Of a stretch of 64,000 nucleotides of DNA, positions 24,901 through 37,822 are shown piece by piece. The position numbers and the translations under genes are program-made. A model generated the notes under the pieces. That model was not told where the DNA came from. It was given only the letters and a program-made list of their open reading frames with translations, and searched no databases. How positions within the stretch are numbered: position 1 is the stretch's first letter; the number at the start of each line of letters is the position of its first letter. Source of the stretch: Phalacrocorax aristotelis (Eukaryota > Chordata > Aves > Suliformes > Phalacrocoracidae); assembly GCF_949628215.1 (NCBI RefSeq), contig NC_134280.1, forward strand, positions 13,651,795 to 13,715,794. The letters are read 5' to 3'.

Positions 24901-27900
24901 ACATCCCCTTGCTCCTAGCTGAGAGAAAGGCCGGATGCTGCAGTTGGGTCTGTGCTCTCCGCCCTGGCCAGCAGCAGGTCAAGCAGAGCGATTAAACTTG
25001 CTAATTGCAAGCCACAACCTTTCCTACAGGGAAGACCAACAGGAGTCTTCTCCAGCCATCCATCTGCCTAAAGCTTCTAGAAAGAAGCTGCTTGAAAGAG
25101 CAGCCTTTGCCTCTGATAATCAACTGGGAAAAATAACATACTGGAGCATTCAAGAATATGAAACACAAGCAAATAAATGATGCTGACAGTCTGATCAAAG
25201 GGTTGCCATACAAGAGAGAGCCTCTGTCAGTGCTGGTCCGGCCTCCATGTGCTTAGGAACATTGCCCAATAAATCTGATGAACAGCTACATGTAAGGTAG
25301 GAAAAGCCAGCACAGTTTTGCTCTTGGGATCTGTTCATGTTATAAAATGCTTTCAGACCCCATAGTTCATTAAAACTACATTTATCAAAAGATGCAAAAG
25401 AGAGGGGCAGGGTAATTTTGTTGTGTTGAACTCAACTGAGCTGAACCCAGTTGCTGAGTTCATGTGGAGGCGAAGGATCTGAACGCACAAGCAGATGGAA
25501 AAGCTGACGCATCAATTGTATCTGATCTATACCAGGGCCTTTACTGGCAAAACTGTCGGCGTAATATACTGCCACTGATACTGCTCCCCTGTGGATATAC
25601 TCATTCTGTAATAACAGATCCAAACCAATAATGACTTTCTGGAGTTAGAGTGCCTATCAGGTGATGGAGTGGTATGTGCCTGGAGTGGTACCACTTTTTG
25701 GAGTAAAAAGTTCTCTAGTAAGTTTGTATGTGTGTAAGGCAACCCCTAGACATAAAACGCAGCAGAAAAGATAAGAGTCTTTGCTAGGACAAAAAGCATA
25801 CTCTGAAGTTTACTAATCATGCTAAAATCCCTCTCAAAACAAGACATCTTACAGTTTGTACACCCCTTGGTGGGCTTAGATAAATACCGTGCACAGAGGA
25901 AGAGGGAGTTCCACTGGAACTTTATCACTTCTTCATTAATATGTCACCAACCTGAATTAGGAATCTTTTTCCTAGAGAAAACAAGCCCAAAGAGAGAACT
26001 GGTATTTTTGGAAGATGGTTCCTGTACCTCAAATCCCTAGAACACCTGTGCAAGGTGAGAGGGCCCAATTGTGACTGGAGCGCAGCCTGTCCTTGCCAGT
26101 GGTCATTAGTCAGCTAGGATGAAGGGTAAAAGATTACTCTAAACTGCATATTGCAGAGTAGGAAGCTGTGAGAGAGCCCACGATGCCACCTTTGAAGAAT
26201 GCACAGTGCTGAGTCTCAGGAAAGGAGAGCAAAAAACTCTGTGCAACTGCGGCTTTTCCATGCTTGAAACAGCTCTGGAGAGGCAGGGGGTTCCCAGTGG
26301 CTATCGTGGCGGCTGAATGAAATTGTCACTTGTGATAAGGCATCCTGAGAGCTGGGGAAGATCCTGGCTCTGTGCCTGCTGGCACAGGTCCAAGTGATTT
26401 CACCAGAGCCAAGATTTTTATTCTGTATGTGAAATGAATTACCAGGGTGAAGCTGCAAAAATAACGCCCAGTAATGAAATCCGCTTGCAGCAGTGCGCCT
26501 ATGCGCCACAGCCCTGCTGCGAGCAGGAGTGTTTGCACTGGCTCTGAAGAACACTGTGTTGTTCTTGTAAGAGGGAGGATGAGTCAGGAAGTGTAAAGTG
26601 CCACTGAATTCATCTAGAATGTCACACAACTGGCCATTTGTAGGCAAACTCACATTTTCCTGGTGGATTTTTTGGACCCACTTTTTTTTTGTGTGTTTGT
26701 TTGCTAGCTTTCCCTGAATTCCCACCAACCCCAGGGACTACCCATCAATATCACCATAGCAACAAGGAGTCATTAATGGTATCCTCCCTATGGACAGTCT
26801 ACACAGTGCTGAGCTGGGTGGCAAGCCATCGCCATCAGCTTCAGGGAGATAGACAACGCATCAGTCCTCTCATTCTCCCTCTCCTGCATCTCTCCAGAGA
26901 GGTCCTGCATTGCATGGTGCCAATAAGGGGCACATTTCTTCCCTTGGCAAGTTATGTGCAGTGTGTGCTGTAGGGAACTGCTGCCAGGAAAAGATGGGCC
27001 TGGATTTGCTGCCCAAGTAAGGATAAACGTGCCTCTCTTGGGTTTGTTTGCACAGGGCTGTGGCACTGAGAGACACTTTACATTGCAAATAAGCAACTTA
27101 TCCTGCAAACCTACTGGGAACTCAGAGCAAAGTGGGAGGCTCAGGGGCCGGGAAAGGGGAATGGCAGGCTAAACTGTGAGGAGAGAGAAAAAGACATGGC
27201 ATGTAATTCTGCTAAATGGTGCAGGAAGGGAAGTTCTCAGCAGGTGTAAATTAGCATTGACAAGCTATACTGATTTACACCCAGCTTATGGTCTGGCCCA
27301 GAGTCTAATCAGCTGAAAAGCATCAGCATCTGAAAGGGAAGGGGTTGTTTAGAGAGGCCCGTGGGAGGAGTTGGGGGTTGAGGAGTTGAAAATGTGAAGA
27401 AAGAAGAAAATAAATTCTCCTAGGCAGGGAAAAGCTTGTGATGTTCCCCAGGGCTGATGCAGAGGCAGAGCTTGGCCAGCTGCACCAGTTCCCTGTCAGG
27501 ACTCTCAGTGCCCTGTAGCAGGCAACATGGAGTGCTGGACCTTCTGAGGACAAATCCCTCAACTGAGACAGCTGGTGGATACAGTCCTGCCAGATTTTCT
27601 GTAGAAGCATTGCTAAGTACCTCCACACCCAGAGGAGTGGGAAGTGTGACTGCCTGTGGCTATCCACCCTCTGGCCAGGACTGCTGACACTACTGCCATC
27701 CAGATTTCCTCATGCTGAACCTGCCTCCACCAGCAATATGCCAAAGTGCCTGACAGCTTTGAGATGTGACCAAACAAGGCATAGGATGAGATCATCCATC
27801 TCCCTCTGCCTCCTGAACACATCCTTCCTCCTCCAGGCCTTTCTCTGAGCTCACCAATGATGCATGTGTTGCTGGCTTGGAAGGACTCTGTGCCTCCACC

Positions 27901-30900
27901 TTCCCCTGGCTTTGGGGGGTGCTGGACTAAGTCCCAGTGCAAAGTTAATGAACTGAGATCAATAGAGGTAGGTTGGGGGGATTTTCTTACCCCACTAGTG
28001 TGATGAGAGTCAGGGTTCATATTGCCTTGTTGGCAAGACCAATGTAGTAGGCAGCTGGTGTACTCAAAGTTTGAGGTTTATGCTGTGCTGCAAAATACAT
28101 CTTCCTGGTAAAAGAAAGGGAGCAGAAACTTTTGATGTACACCTTATTCTTAGAATTAACATGTGATTTCTTTCCTCTGCCCTATGAAATTTAAGGATTG
28201 GACTGGGACTCTTGGAGCAATGTTAAAACAAGGAGTTAGGAATCCCTTCAGCAACCCCTATGGATCCAACTGTATAGGTCTGGTTTTCTGTTGTCTTCCT
28301 GGGACAGGTGGAGGCAACATACTAGGACAAAGCCTGTTCCAAGAAAAGCTGTGTTTCTGAGTTCCCTGTTGGTCATGTATTGCTAGTCCAGCCAGGAGTA
28401 TTTCCACCTTGGAAAAATCCAGCACCGTGATTCAGGTCCTGCACATCATGAGATTAAATCATGTGTTAAATAATTATGTTAAAAAAAAGCCTGATTGATT
28501 TGTGATTTTTTTTTCATTCGGTGTGACTTGGCCAGAGAGTGAGTAAAAACTGTGAGTTGGAAAGCCAGCTTCAGTGCATGCTGGCAGAAAGCTTGGAGCC
28601 AGGTATGGAGCAGGGCTGGGGGCTGTGCTCAGCTCATGCCTGTTCCTCATCAGGCTAATAGTGCTTGCTGTGTGTGTATGCCAGGATCAAGGTGAGTGGT
28701 GGGCAAAATCTGCTCTGCATGACCCAAAGGCATGGGAATGCTTGGTTCATGGTGTGTATATGAGGCAGGGGAAACCACCTGGTCATGAAAATCAGCTAAC
28801 TGAAGCTAAACATTGCCTCTGCTTGGTTATTGCCACCATGGGGTCCTTCTCCAGCTGTAAGAGGGGAGCAGAGTGGCTCATGATGTTACAGAGAAGTGCA
28901 GGATCTGTTGATCAGATGCACCCTGCAGGTTCATTGGTTCTGTGTGTGCTCTGTCCCAGGAGAGGACTTCATTGCAAATAGGACTTTTTTCCTCCTGAGA
29001 AGGAGCTTTGTGGCTGGCCAGGGTGATGACTCACTGAAAGCTTGGCACATGGTGGGTGATGCCATTTCCTGGGGTGTGTCACAGCTGATGGTGCCAAGCA
29101 GCTCCAGCTGGTGCATGCGGTAGGCGTGTCACACTGGTGTCTCCAGGAGCATTACAGTAACGCAGATACTCAGCCTTCCTTTGCTGCAAGGTCAATGCTA
29201 GTCCTCTCAAGCTCCATTCCCTGTGCTGCATTGTCAGCAGGACTGTTGGAGCAATATTGTCCAAGAGTTGGAGTGGTGCATTGATGAAATTGAAAGGGGT
29301 ACCCCTTCCCAACGCAAGGAATCAAGAGGGAATGCAGGTCACCTTGAAAGTATGCTGCACTGGAATGCCTGCCTTTGGAGGTAGACTGAGAGTGTCATGT
29401 GATCACAGCCTTTCTGAAGGAGGAACATGAGAAAAATATGCTGTGACACAAGAAGGAGAAGCTGCTCAGGCTTAGAGAGCAGCCAGAAAAATTCATCAAA
29501 GGCACTGCTGCCAAGTGCACAGATGTGTGGAGCAGTAGGGCTTCTCAGGTGAAACCTTTCATGTCAATAAGGCAAAGTTCCCAAAGAGCTTAAAAACCCC
29601 ACAGAGGGGGAGGCAAGAATGCTTAAGACCTTCAAGTGATCCTATAAAATTTTGAGATTAGCTTCTCCATTGCCTTGAGACTATTTAGGAGCCAATCTGA
29701 CCAAAATAGAAGTTCACGTGAAGTTACAGTGATTCCTACACTCTCCCTGGTGGAACTGTATGTACCGTAGCAGGATGACTGCATGTTGTTCAACAGATAA
29801 TGTGGACAGATTCTTCTCTGGCACATCTGGCTGGGACATGAATGCCTTTGGGCTGCTCTGATCAGCGAGTCCCGACCATGGCCAAGACCTGTTCTTTTTC
29901 TGTAGGCAATGGTAATTGTGGGGATGCTTCAGAAGTGGTACCTGTTAAGCAGCAGCCATAGATGGGTTGTGTAAACTTATGTTGAATGCAGAGGGATGGA
30001 GGAAGATTGGGGAAGCAGGAGAAAAAAAAAACCTGAAAGGATGAGGATAAGACATGTGAATGGAGGAAAATAGTTAGACAATATCACATGACAAGGCAAG
30101 CAGTTCATTGCACAGCAGAAATTTAATGCCATTGCCTGGGCTCTCAGCAAGCCCCTAGACCCTGGGCTGCGATGGATCTTCAGAGGTTCAAGAGAGACTT
30201 TGTTCCCCACACCACGCTGTGTCTGAGATGGCATGGTCCGTGCTTATGATTAAGCTGATAACATAAGGACTATAAATACAGTGAGCAGACGACAAAGGAT
30301 ATGGTTTTCTCTATATCACCTAGTTTTGAAACCAAGGTGGCAGTTGCTCCTCTTGTTAGTGATCCTGATTTGTGCTGTGGAGCAGGCAATGAAAGCAGTG
30401 ATAATACTGCAAACTCAAGGAAAGTTACTCTCAGCTGTTTACCCTAGGAAGGAAAAGACACCCAGGAAATTGTACTGGTTTAGATAGCTGCTGTGGCGAT
30501 ACCTCTCCTGCTGCAATTAACAGACACTATATAAGCCCCGTTCCTGTTTCAGCTGCTAGAACAGATGAAAAACCCCAGGAAATATAACTGCATTCACCTA
30601 CTGCATCAACTAGTTCCTGCAGCACAGCTCTGGTTAAATGAACAGCTAAGAAAGCAAATACAGCCAAAGCACCTTTATTTTTCTTGTTAACCTTTAAATT
30701 GAAAAAATAGGTGTATCTAGCATTCTTTCCCTTGAGGTTGCTGGTGTTCTGCTAAGCCAATGAAGTGAAGTGATGTGCATGACATGGCAATAGACAGATC
30801 ATGCTGTGTCCATGAGGTTTGCTGTATCAGAGAGCAAAAAATTCACAGCAGTATCATAGCTTGCTAAAATCCTTTGTACATCTCTTTGAAATGTGCCTTT

Positions 30901-33900
30901 CACATCCCTCTAGCTGGTTAGATCTCTGAAATAAAAGGGACACTGTACTCCAGAATAAACCAACCTCTGTTCAGCGGTGCAATTTGCAAAACCCAATGAA
31001 AACAAATTAGAATAACCTGAATAGACCTGAAGGTTAGTTTAATCTCTTATTTCAAGATGGAGTAAGGTGGTTCCAGTTACTCCCCTCCCCGGGAAACAGG
31101 AGTTTGATGTGATGGCCATGACTCAGAAGTTAATTTGCTTGTGACTGAGATGATGTAAATGTGGAGAGTGGAGAATGTATCAGACTCACTTGGTCTCTGT
31201 GATCAAGGCAGGAGAGGCCAGACAATAGCAAGCTGCTCTCTACCATCTCTTGGAATGACCTTCCCTGTTTGACAAGTCTATCAAGTCTGTCTTGCTGCAG
31301 TGAACTCTGCAAAGCAGCACTGGCAAACCTACTCAGCCTTGCCATATTTGGTGGCCTCTTTTCCTAAGACCTTGTGAGGCTTTGTGGTCCCTTGTCCTGA
31401 TGTCCCTGGAGTCCTTGGACATGACTGGTTCTCTCAACATCACTTCTCACCAGCACTGAATAACTTATCCTGTGCCTGCCTGGTACATCCTTCTGACAGT
31501 TTGTCTGGTGCTTTGCTGGGAAGATCAGCCAGGCAGAACAGTTGCGTGTATGGGAAGGAGTAAGTTGTCCTTCAAGCTTTAATCCTTGAGAAAGAAATTA
31601 TTTGGGGGGATTTTGCAGGAAAATGAAGGTTACTGGCAAGTCTCCAAGCAGGTGCTTATCAGAGTACTGGAGAAATTGTTTAAACAGAATCACATGGTAG
31701 AAAAAAAGCTAAGCACACGATGCCCTTAGTCTTATGCTCACTTAAGGTGTGAGGCTCATAAGGACCAAGAGCTTTTCAGTCCCTGAGCCAGGGGACAGGC
31801 AAATGTTGCACAGACAGTGTGATCAAAGAGCAACGATGTGCCATTCCCACAGCAGCAGCCAACCCTAAGCTCCTTCTTGCTATTTGCCCTGGAATAAGTT
31901 GGCATTGCCCTAGAGGATTGCTGGACTAGAATAAAGCCCTAGCTTTGGGGAAGTGTGGACAAGACTGCCTCAAAGTACCCAGGTGGGTAAACAAAGGAGT
32001 GCAGCATGAATCCACAGTGCTCACATATGCCAGGGAGCAATGAACTGGCAAGTCACTGCTTGGTTTGACTGGAAGACAACACAGGGTGCATTAGGACTAC
32101 TGTGCAGCGTTAGGAGAGTGTGAGTTAGGACCCTGAGTTGGGTCACCGTGTGAGACATCAGCATTTACTTCTCTCCATTGCCTGCCACTTCTAAGGCATT
32201 GCTAGTTTCCATACCTGTGATTGGCTGCTGTAGCTATAGACTGTAATTATAGCTCTGAGGTGGTGGGAGGACAAACTTTTTCATGTTGCTGTAGTTCCCA
32301 GTATTTCTTCAATGGTGACCATGTAAGACCGCAGCTAAATATTCTGTCATGACAGTGAGCCTGCAAGAATGTGCTGAAAGATCATCTTTAGCATATCAAC
32401 CATAAGGATCTTAACTCAGAGGTTTTTTTCTGCCTCCACCTCGGACTGTCCTCCAGCAGAGTGCCTAGAACATGCTTGTGGTCATGTTACTTTAGAGCTG
32501 AGTGTGCAGACACGTGCTTTATATTACAGCAGTGTCACTGACCTGACAAATGCAGGCATCTGAGCTGAGACTGTGATGCTGTTGCTGTGTGCCATGAGGA
32601 ATGGAGCACAAGAACAGGGGAAGGAGGGAGAAGGGCTGAGTGTTTCCTGGTTACAGGCCATGTCAGAATTGCCTGGTGTTTTAGAGAGATACCTCTGCTT
32701 TCTTCCTGCTCTAAGCACCCCTGGGCAGTGGAGGAAGCAGGCTGTGCCTCAGTACAGCCGGTCCCCCTCCACAGGTCATGACTCAGGCAGCAGTTGGCCT
32801 GGGTGATCAGTGAAGTTAAGCTTTGCTACCTGACACGCTGTGCACAGCCCTCAGTGTAGTGACTTGCGGGAAATGGGGAAGATTAGGAGACTTCAGTAGG
32901 AAAGAGATGGTCCTGTCAAGGATGGAGTGACAGGGAAGAAAGGTGCTTCTGTCCAAGCTGGCTGTTATGAGATCTCCACAGCTACCTTGCAGGTGTGAGG
33001 CAAAACAGAGCTCACTAATTTCTGAGGCTCCCCCTCACTGCAGCCAGGGCACTGAACCTCTTTGCACGCCCACCTGTGAGCTACATCCACATGCACCTTT
33101 GATCTGAGCTCTCCTGAAAGTATCAAAGGGACGTCCTGTGTCTTAGAGCACAAAGTCACTTTTTAGAGAAAGAAAATTCAGCTCTGATGGGTGACAAAGA
33201 TTAAAATAAATTATTTGGAAACAAAATTCCCCTCTTCCTCCAATTAATCCAGTGATTTTTTGTGCCTGCCTACATGTCAGCGAACTCTGCGTAGCCTCCT
33301 CTGGAAAGTCTCTGTCTCCTGCCGCCTCTCACAGCTGGCTCTGGCTGTTCTCTGTCTTCTCTGGGTCCACCACTCTGCAAACCTGCCTCTGCTGCTCCTC
33401 CCTGTCCCTCACTGTCTGCCTGCCCCACACTGCCCACAGGAGGTTTCTCCCAGGTGCTCCTTCTGGCAAAGCAACTTTTGCCACCCCACACACATCTTCT
33501 GGAAAATGCTGCCCTGGCAAAGCAGCAGCAGGTCCCTGCTGCCTGGCGGTGCTCATCATGAGCACTGGCACCCTGCATACCCACTGGGGAAATTGGCCTC
33601 TGCTTTCCTGCAAGGCAAAGGGGTACCCTCTCCTGCCAGCAGGTTTGAGGCATTCCCCCTTGTAATGGAGGGACGCAAACCCCGCTGCACGGTCTGTGCC
33701 ACGCACCTGAGCAGACAGGGGCCTGTGGCCACCCACATCTAGTGTCACTGCAACTGCCCTGCAGCCCAAAGAGGAGTCAGTGCTATGGACCCTGGCAATA
33801 AGTTTCCACCTGAAGAGAGACCGTGAGGACATAAGTCAGTTGTATTTTCAGTGCTGCTCTGTCTGTTGGTGAAGGGAGCAGCCACAAACAGATCCCACCC

Positions 33901-33987
33901 TATTGTTTCTGTGCCTCTGTTTCCTTGTTCTTCTCATGACTGCTTCTCCCTTTGCCTGTGCGCTTTCTTTGCTGGCTGGCTTGCTCT

Positions 33988-34000
33988 CACACACACACAC
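33988..34000 (+). repeat. Short (CA)n microsatellite
   Basis: Six CA units plus C. Short, and probably of little consequence. Confidence 0.7.
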
Positions 34001-34349
34001 GCAGCACTTGCCAAGCAAGCATGTAGCCCAAGGACCTGCCTCACATGGACCTTGGTTTCTCTTCAGGCCTTAATGTATGTAACTCCTTGCCTTGGGCAAG
34101 GACTGCTTTATTCTGAACTATCACTGCAGCAGGGTTGTTTTCTCTTTCTACTTGGACTGAAAGCAGAGTGCAGAAAGTACATGGTGGCTTTTAGTCCCGT
34201 GGCTGTGACCAGATCACAGACCAACCAGACAGGCCATGGCATCTCTCATTAACAGCACTTTCTCACAGGAGACCTTTGGCACTACCAGGAGCCCTGTTCC
34301 CTACTCAGTGACTGGCTCTCACATCATCTCATTCTCTCTTTCTTGACAG

Positions 34350-34468
34350 ATCATGTTATAACCTATGATCACAGAAAGTCCTGATCCTCACGTTTCTCTG
34401 CTGTCACCTGTGGGCTCCTCCAGAGCCGCGAAGAAGGGGAAACTCCAGCCCCACCATGGGAAGACTGG
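34350..34468 (+). CDS. Candidate alternative 5' exon with Kozak ATG at 34456
   Basis: An acceptor (TCTTTCTTGACAG) is followed by 106 bases of possible 5' UTR, then CCACCATGG, a perfect Kozak start at 34456-34458. The coding part is MGRL plus one base, ending at the donor CTGG|GTGAGA. Its phase 1 end joins the exon at 36217 in frame (MGRLDATVLK), giving an 1187-residue protein. It cannot be an internal coding exon of the CpG-island model: entering in phase 1 meets a TGA after 11 codons. If real it is an alternative N-terminus, or a UTR exon that creates a new start. Confidence 0.33.
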
Positions 34469-36216
34469 GTGAGAAGTGCCTATGACATCTTGGGGAACAG
34501 CCACACCTTGAGAGCTAGTTTTAATTTTTATTTTTAGCAATTGTGACAGACTGAAATAATGTTCTTCATTCAGTGGTGATCCACAGGAGCAATTCTGCCT
34601 TCTCTCTCTGGGATTAGATTAGAGATAGTTTCACTAATGCAGGAAAAGTATGTTAATTTGAACCACTCTAAGCAAGGGGTGAATCAAGCTACCAGTGAGT
34701 TACCAAGATTGGCTTCCAGGCTGGAATTGCCTCAGACTTCTCCTCAGATGGAAGATGTCTGCTGGTGCCTCACATGGTTAGATGCCTGAGGTGCCTTAGC
34801 CTTCAGGGAGTAGCAAGCCTCTTCATTCCCCTCCTGGTCAAGGTGGCTGTGCTGCCTGAATGGTTGGCAGTGTGGGGGGAACCCAGCTGCACTAAAAAGC
34901 AAACAGTCTGGGCTGTAACTTATGTGGTCCTGTCTTGCTTTACCAAGACCTCTTCCTGGCTGGACAACCTAGTTGGTTCTTGCCTGGCTATTAGAGACCA
35001 ATGCCCCACCATCCCAGCTCTAAGTTGCCACGGGAATCTCAGGGTAACCCCATATCCATTTGTTCCCTTTGCCTCTGGTTGCCAGGGGAGGGAGTGGAGA
35101 GGGCTCTAGCAGGCACTGATGTCTTGTGTGACTGCTGGCAAGTCCACGAGGCCTAAATCCTTAAGAATTTGTAGTCTCTCTGTTCAATGTAAGGAGGCAC
35201 CTTTCACTTCAGAGGATGACTTAGACCTACATCCTGTTGGCCCAAACTGAAGTTTTGGGATTTAATTCTTCACATTGCTCTGAACATGTGGTTTAGTCAC
35301 TTAGGTTCCTTGGGCATTACAATGCTGAATGCAGATCATAGGAACAGCCATGGAAACCACAATTTCTCTTTCTGGGCCTCCGCTGAACTATCATGGGAGT
35401 GATCATTTGGGCCTGTTGCTAAGGTGTCAGGAGGGAGGACTGTGCATTTGTGAAAGTCTGTGAGGTACCTTTGTCTCTGCACTGGGAAGGCCTTGGAAAT
35501 GCTTGGCTACTAGTCACTAAACCATATGCATCTTCCCTATGAAGGGTAAATCAGAGCATTAAGGGACTCTCAGGGACAAAATTACCACCAGTCAGCCGCC
35601 TTCTTCCTTCTTGCTACTTGAGCCTTCCAGGAGACCACGCTGTCATGTCATCCTTTCCTACCCCCAGCCACCTCCTTAACCCATGCACTCTTGTCTGCGC
35701 CGCATTTGGGGGAAAGAACCTCACTATCTCTCGTAAACCTCCTGTCTCCTTAGCACTGCTGTGTGAGTAAGCTGAGCCTGCAGCAAGCACTTCTGAGCAT
35801 TTCTCACTAGAGTTGAGCAGTGTTATTGTGAGGGATTGCTGGGGGTAGGTAGGATAAACTTCTCTAAATTCAGATGGGTAGTGTAAGGCCACCATTGGCT
35901 TGGCTAGAGATGGAAAAGATTCCCTGCCCCAAGCCCCACAGCTCATCTCCTAGTTATGCTGCTCTGTTTCTACCCAAGCTGTTGGTGTTTGGCTTCTGCG
36001 TTCCCTGGAAGCAGACCTGCTGTTGCATCCTGCAAGTCATCACCAGGCTGCTTCAGTAACTCATCTTTCCTTCCATTCACAGGTCTTCTACGCATGGCGA
36101 CTCAACCCATGTGAGAGCTCTCTTATGTGAGTACCCAGCAGCACACTTTGCTGTCTGTGGTCTGTGGACATTGACTGGCATCTAAGTGACACCCCAGCTC
36201 CCTCCTCTCCCCCTAG
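34469..36216 (+). other. RhoGEF intron upstream of the large exon
   Basis: It ends at the strong acceptor at 36215-36216. A 44-base segment at 36083-36126 has exon-like borders (CATTCACAG| and TTAT|GTGAGT) but meets a TGA in the coding frame, so it could only be a UTR or poison exon. Nothing else is recognised. Confidence 0.55.
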
Positions 36217-37822
36217 ACGCCACTGTCTTAAAGCCTCCATGTGCATTTGCTATGACATACATCAATGTTGATGAGAGACAGGAACACTGCCGGGTGATCT
36301 TGAGCTGCCAAAATAATCAGCTCTATGCACAACATGGCTTAAAGGATTTTTCGGTTAGCAGCATGCATCCATTAAAGAGCCTAGACACTCATATTTTTTC
36401 TGGGGACTTCCACACTCTAGACTCCTGCCACACAGGCAAGGCACCTTTGGCCAGTCCTGTGGAAAACCGGATGTATCGGAGCGTGGAGAACCTTCACTTG
36501 GCAACAGTTTCTGACTCTGGGCTTTATTCTCACTGCCCGAGCCTGGATAACGAGATCATCTTTCGCTATAGAGGCACCAGTCAGTGGAGAGAAGGCTGTG
36601 TGGATGTGACCCCAGTACAGAGCACATCGGACTCTCTGAGGAACCTTTCTCTCCATGTTAAACAGACATCTCAGTCAGCACAGAATGTGTTCCTCCCTCC
36701 CTTTGCCAAAGTGCCTCAGTGGCTTTTCCCTTCTGCAGAGGAGAGAGCCCTACACGGGGATGCCAAAAAAGAGCTGAAGGAGAAGCTGAGGCTGCATAGC
36801 AGGAAGGTGGCAGAGCCCTGCAAGCCAGTGCGTCCCCAGGTGGCCCTTCCTGATCTGATGGCCCGGGAGCTTCTTGAATGCCAGATGTGCCGGCAGTACA
36901 AGAATGGTTGTGCTGTCAACTGCTGCACGGTTTTGGTGGAACATACTGCTCTCAGGGACAGCCTCACAGGGAGGCAGGGACTGTGTTTTGCACATAGGAT
37001 CATCAGTCCAGAAGACATCAAGCAGGAGGCTCAGAGGAGGCTTTGGCTCCGAAGGCAGAATAGCTCCCCCAGTTTGCCCCTTCAGCGTGCCGGGGAAGGC
37101 CACGAGATGGCCAAATCCAGAACAGCAGAAACCCTGGAACAATATAGTGGGGAAACAGATGTCAAAGCCACATTGGGACAGAGCAAGAAAGGCTGCTGCA
37201 AAGGGAGGCTCTACATACCCACCTTTGAGGAATTCAAGCAAATGAGAAGTAAGGAGGTGAATTCATCTGCCAGCAGCAGTGGGCCAACAGAATGCTTGAA
37301 TAAGGGTCTGCCTGCAAACCAGACCCTGGAGGAGGAGAGCAATAAGAACATCTGTCCAGAAGCTCTGGGGACCAAAGCTGTGAATGAAGCTGCTGTCATA
37401 GCGGAAGATGACAACAATGTGTTCCATGAAAACCACACCTCTGCTGGCTTTTCCCAATATCCAGCCATGTGGGATGGTTTCAGAATGAGCAGCCCTGAGG
37501 TGAAGGACAGAACCTTCCAGACCTCCAGCACGGATAGATCCCAGGTCCCCATTTGCTCTAGCCCTATTCCACGATCACATTTGCAGGCAGTAGCAATACA
37601 CAGAGCTGGGCAGGAGATCTTCAGTGATGAGCAGCAGAAAGGAAAGACAAGACAATTAAATGATGTCCTCCACCTTGCAGGGCAGTCACTGGCTTCTGAA
37701 GCCCAGTCCTCTTGCTGTTCATCGCTGCTGTTAGAAGCCACAGACTTATCCAGCTATGGAGCTAAACTACAAAAAATGAAGGATGAATTCATAGGTTCAG
37801 CCCTGGAACTTATTAAGAAAAG
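36217..37822 (+). CDS. RhoGEF large N-terminal exon (1606 nt)
   Basis: It starts after a strong pyrimidine tract (CTCCTCTCCCCCTAG) in phase 1 and ends at AAAAG|GTAACA in phase 2. It encodes about 535 residues, roughly numbers 30-565. Composition is Ser/Gln-rich and probably disordered. Ordered-looking spots include MTYINVDERQ near the start, a basic segment KKELKEKLRLHSRK, the CxxC-containing LLECQMCRQYKNGC, and LYIPTFEEFKQMR near residue 361. The open frame runs 5' into the intron to an apparent GTG at 36186, but that lies before the acceptor and is not a start. Reading through the donor gives an immediate TAA (37824-37826). Confidence 0.92.

Larger units (their letters stand above)
4450..34349 (+). 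other. Long non-coding stretch, putative RhoGEF intron
   Basis: About 30 kb with no supported protein exon on either strand. It contains the + strand CR1 at 6015-6522, faint SINE-like pieces, A-rich and T-rich runs, and a possible promoter near 21.3 kb. If the CpG-island exons belong to the RhoGEF gene this is most of one intron, large for a bird gene. Otherwise part of it is intergenic, and an undetected small gene or lncRNA is possible. Confidence 0.5.

Noticed and set aside
26216-26728. 170-codon - strand frame in the long intron
   Set aside because: No recognised domain, no splice context, ordinary composition; most likely chance.
36186-36216. In-frame GTG as the start of the large RhoGEF frame
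   Set aside because: This segment is the polypyrimidine tract and acceptor of the preceding intron, not coding sequence.
36750-37741. Long - strand frames opposite the large RhoGEF exon (163 and 176 codons)
   Set aside because: They are shadows of the + strand coding sequence with no domain of their own.
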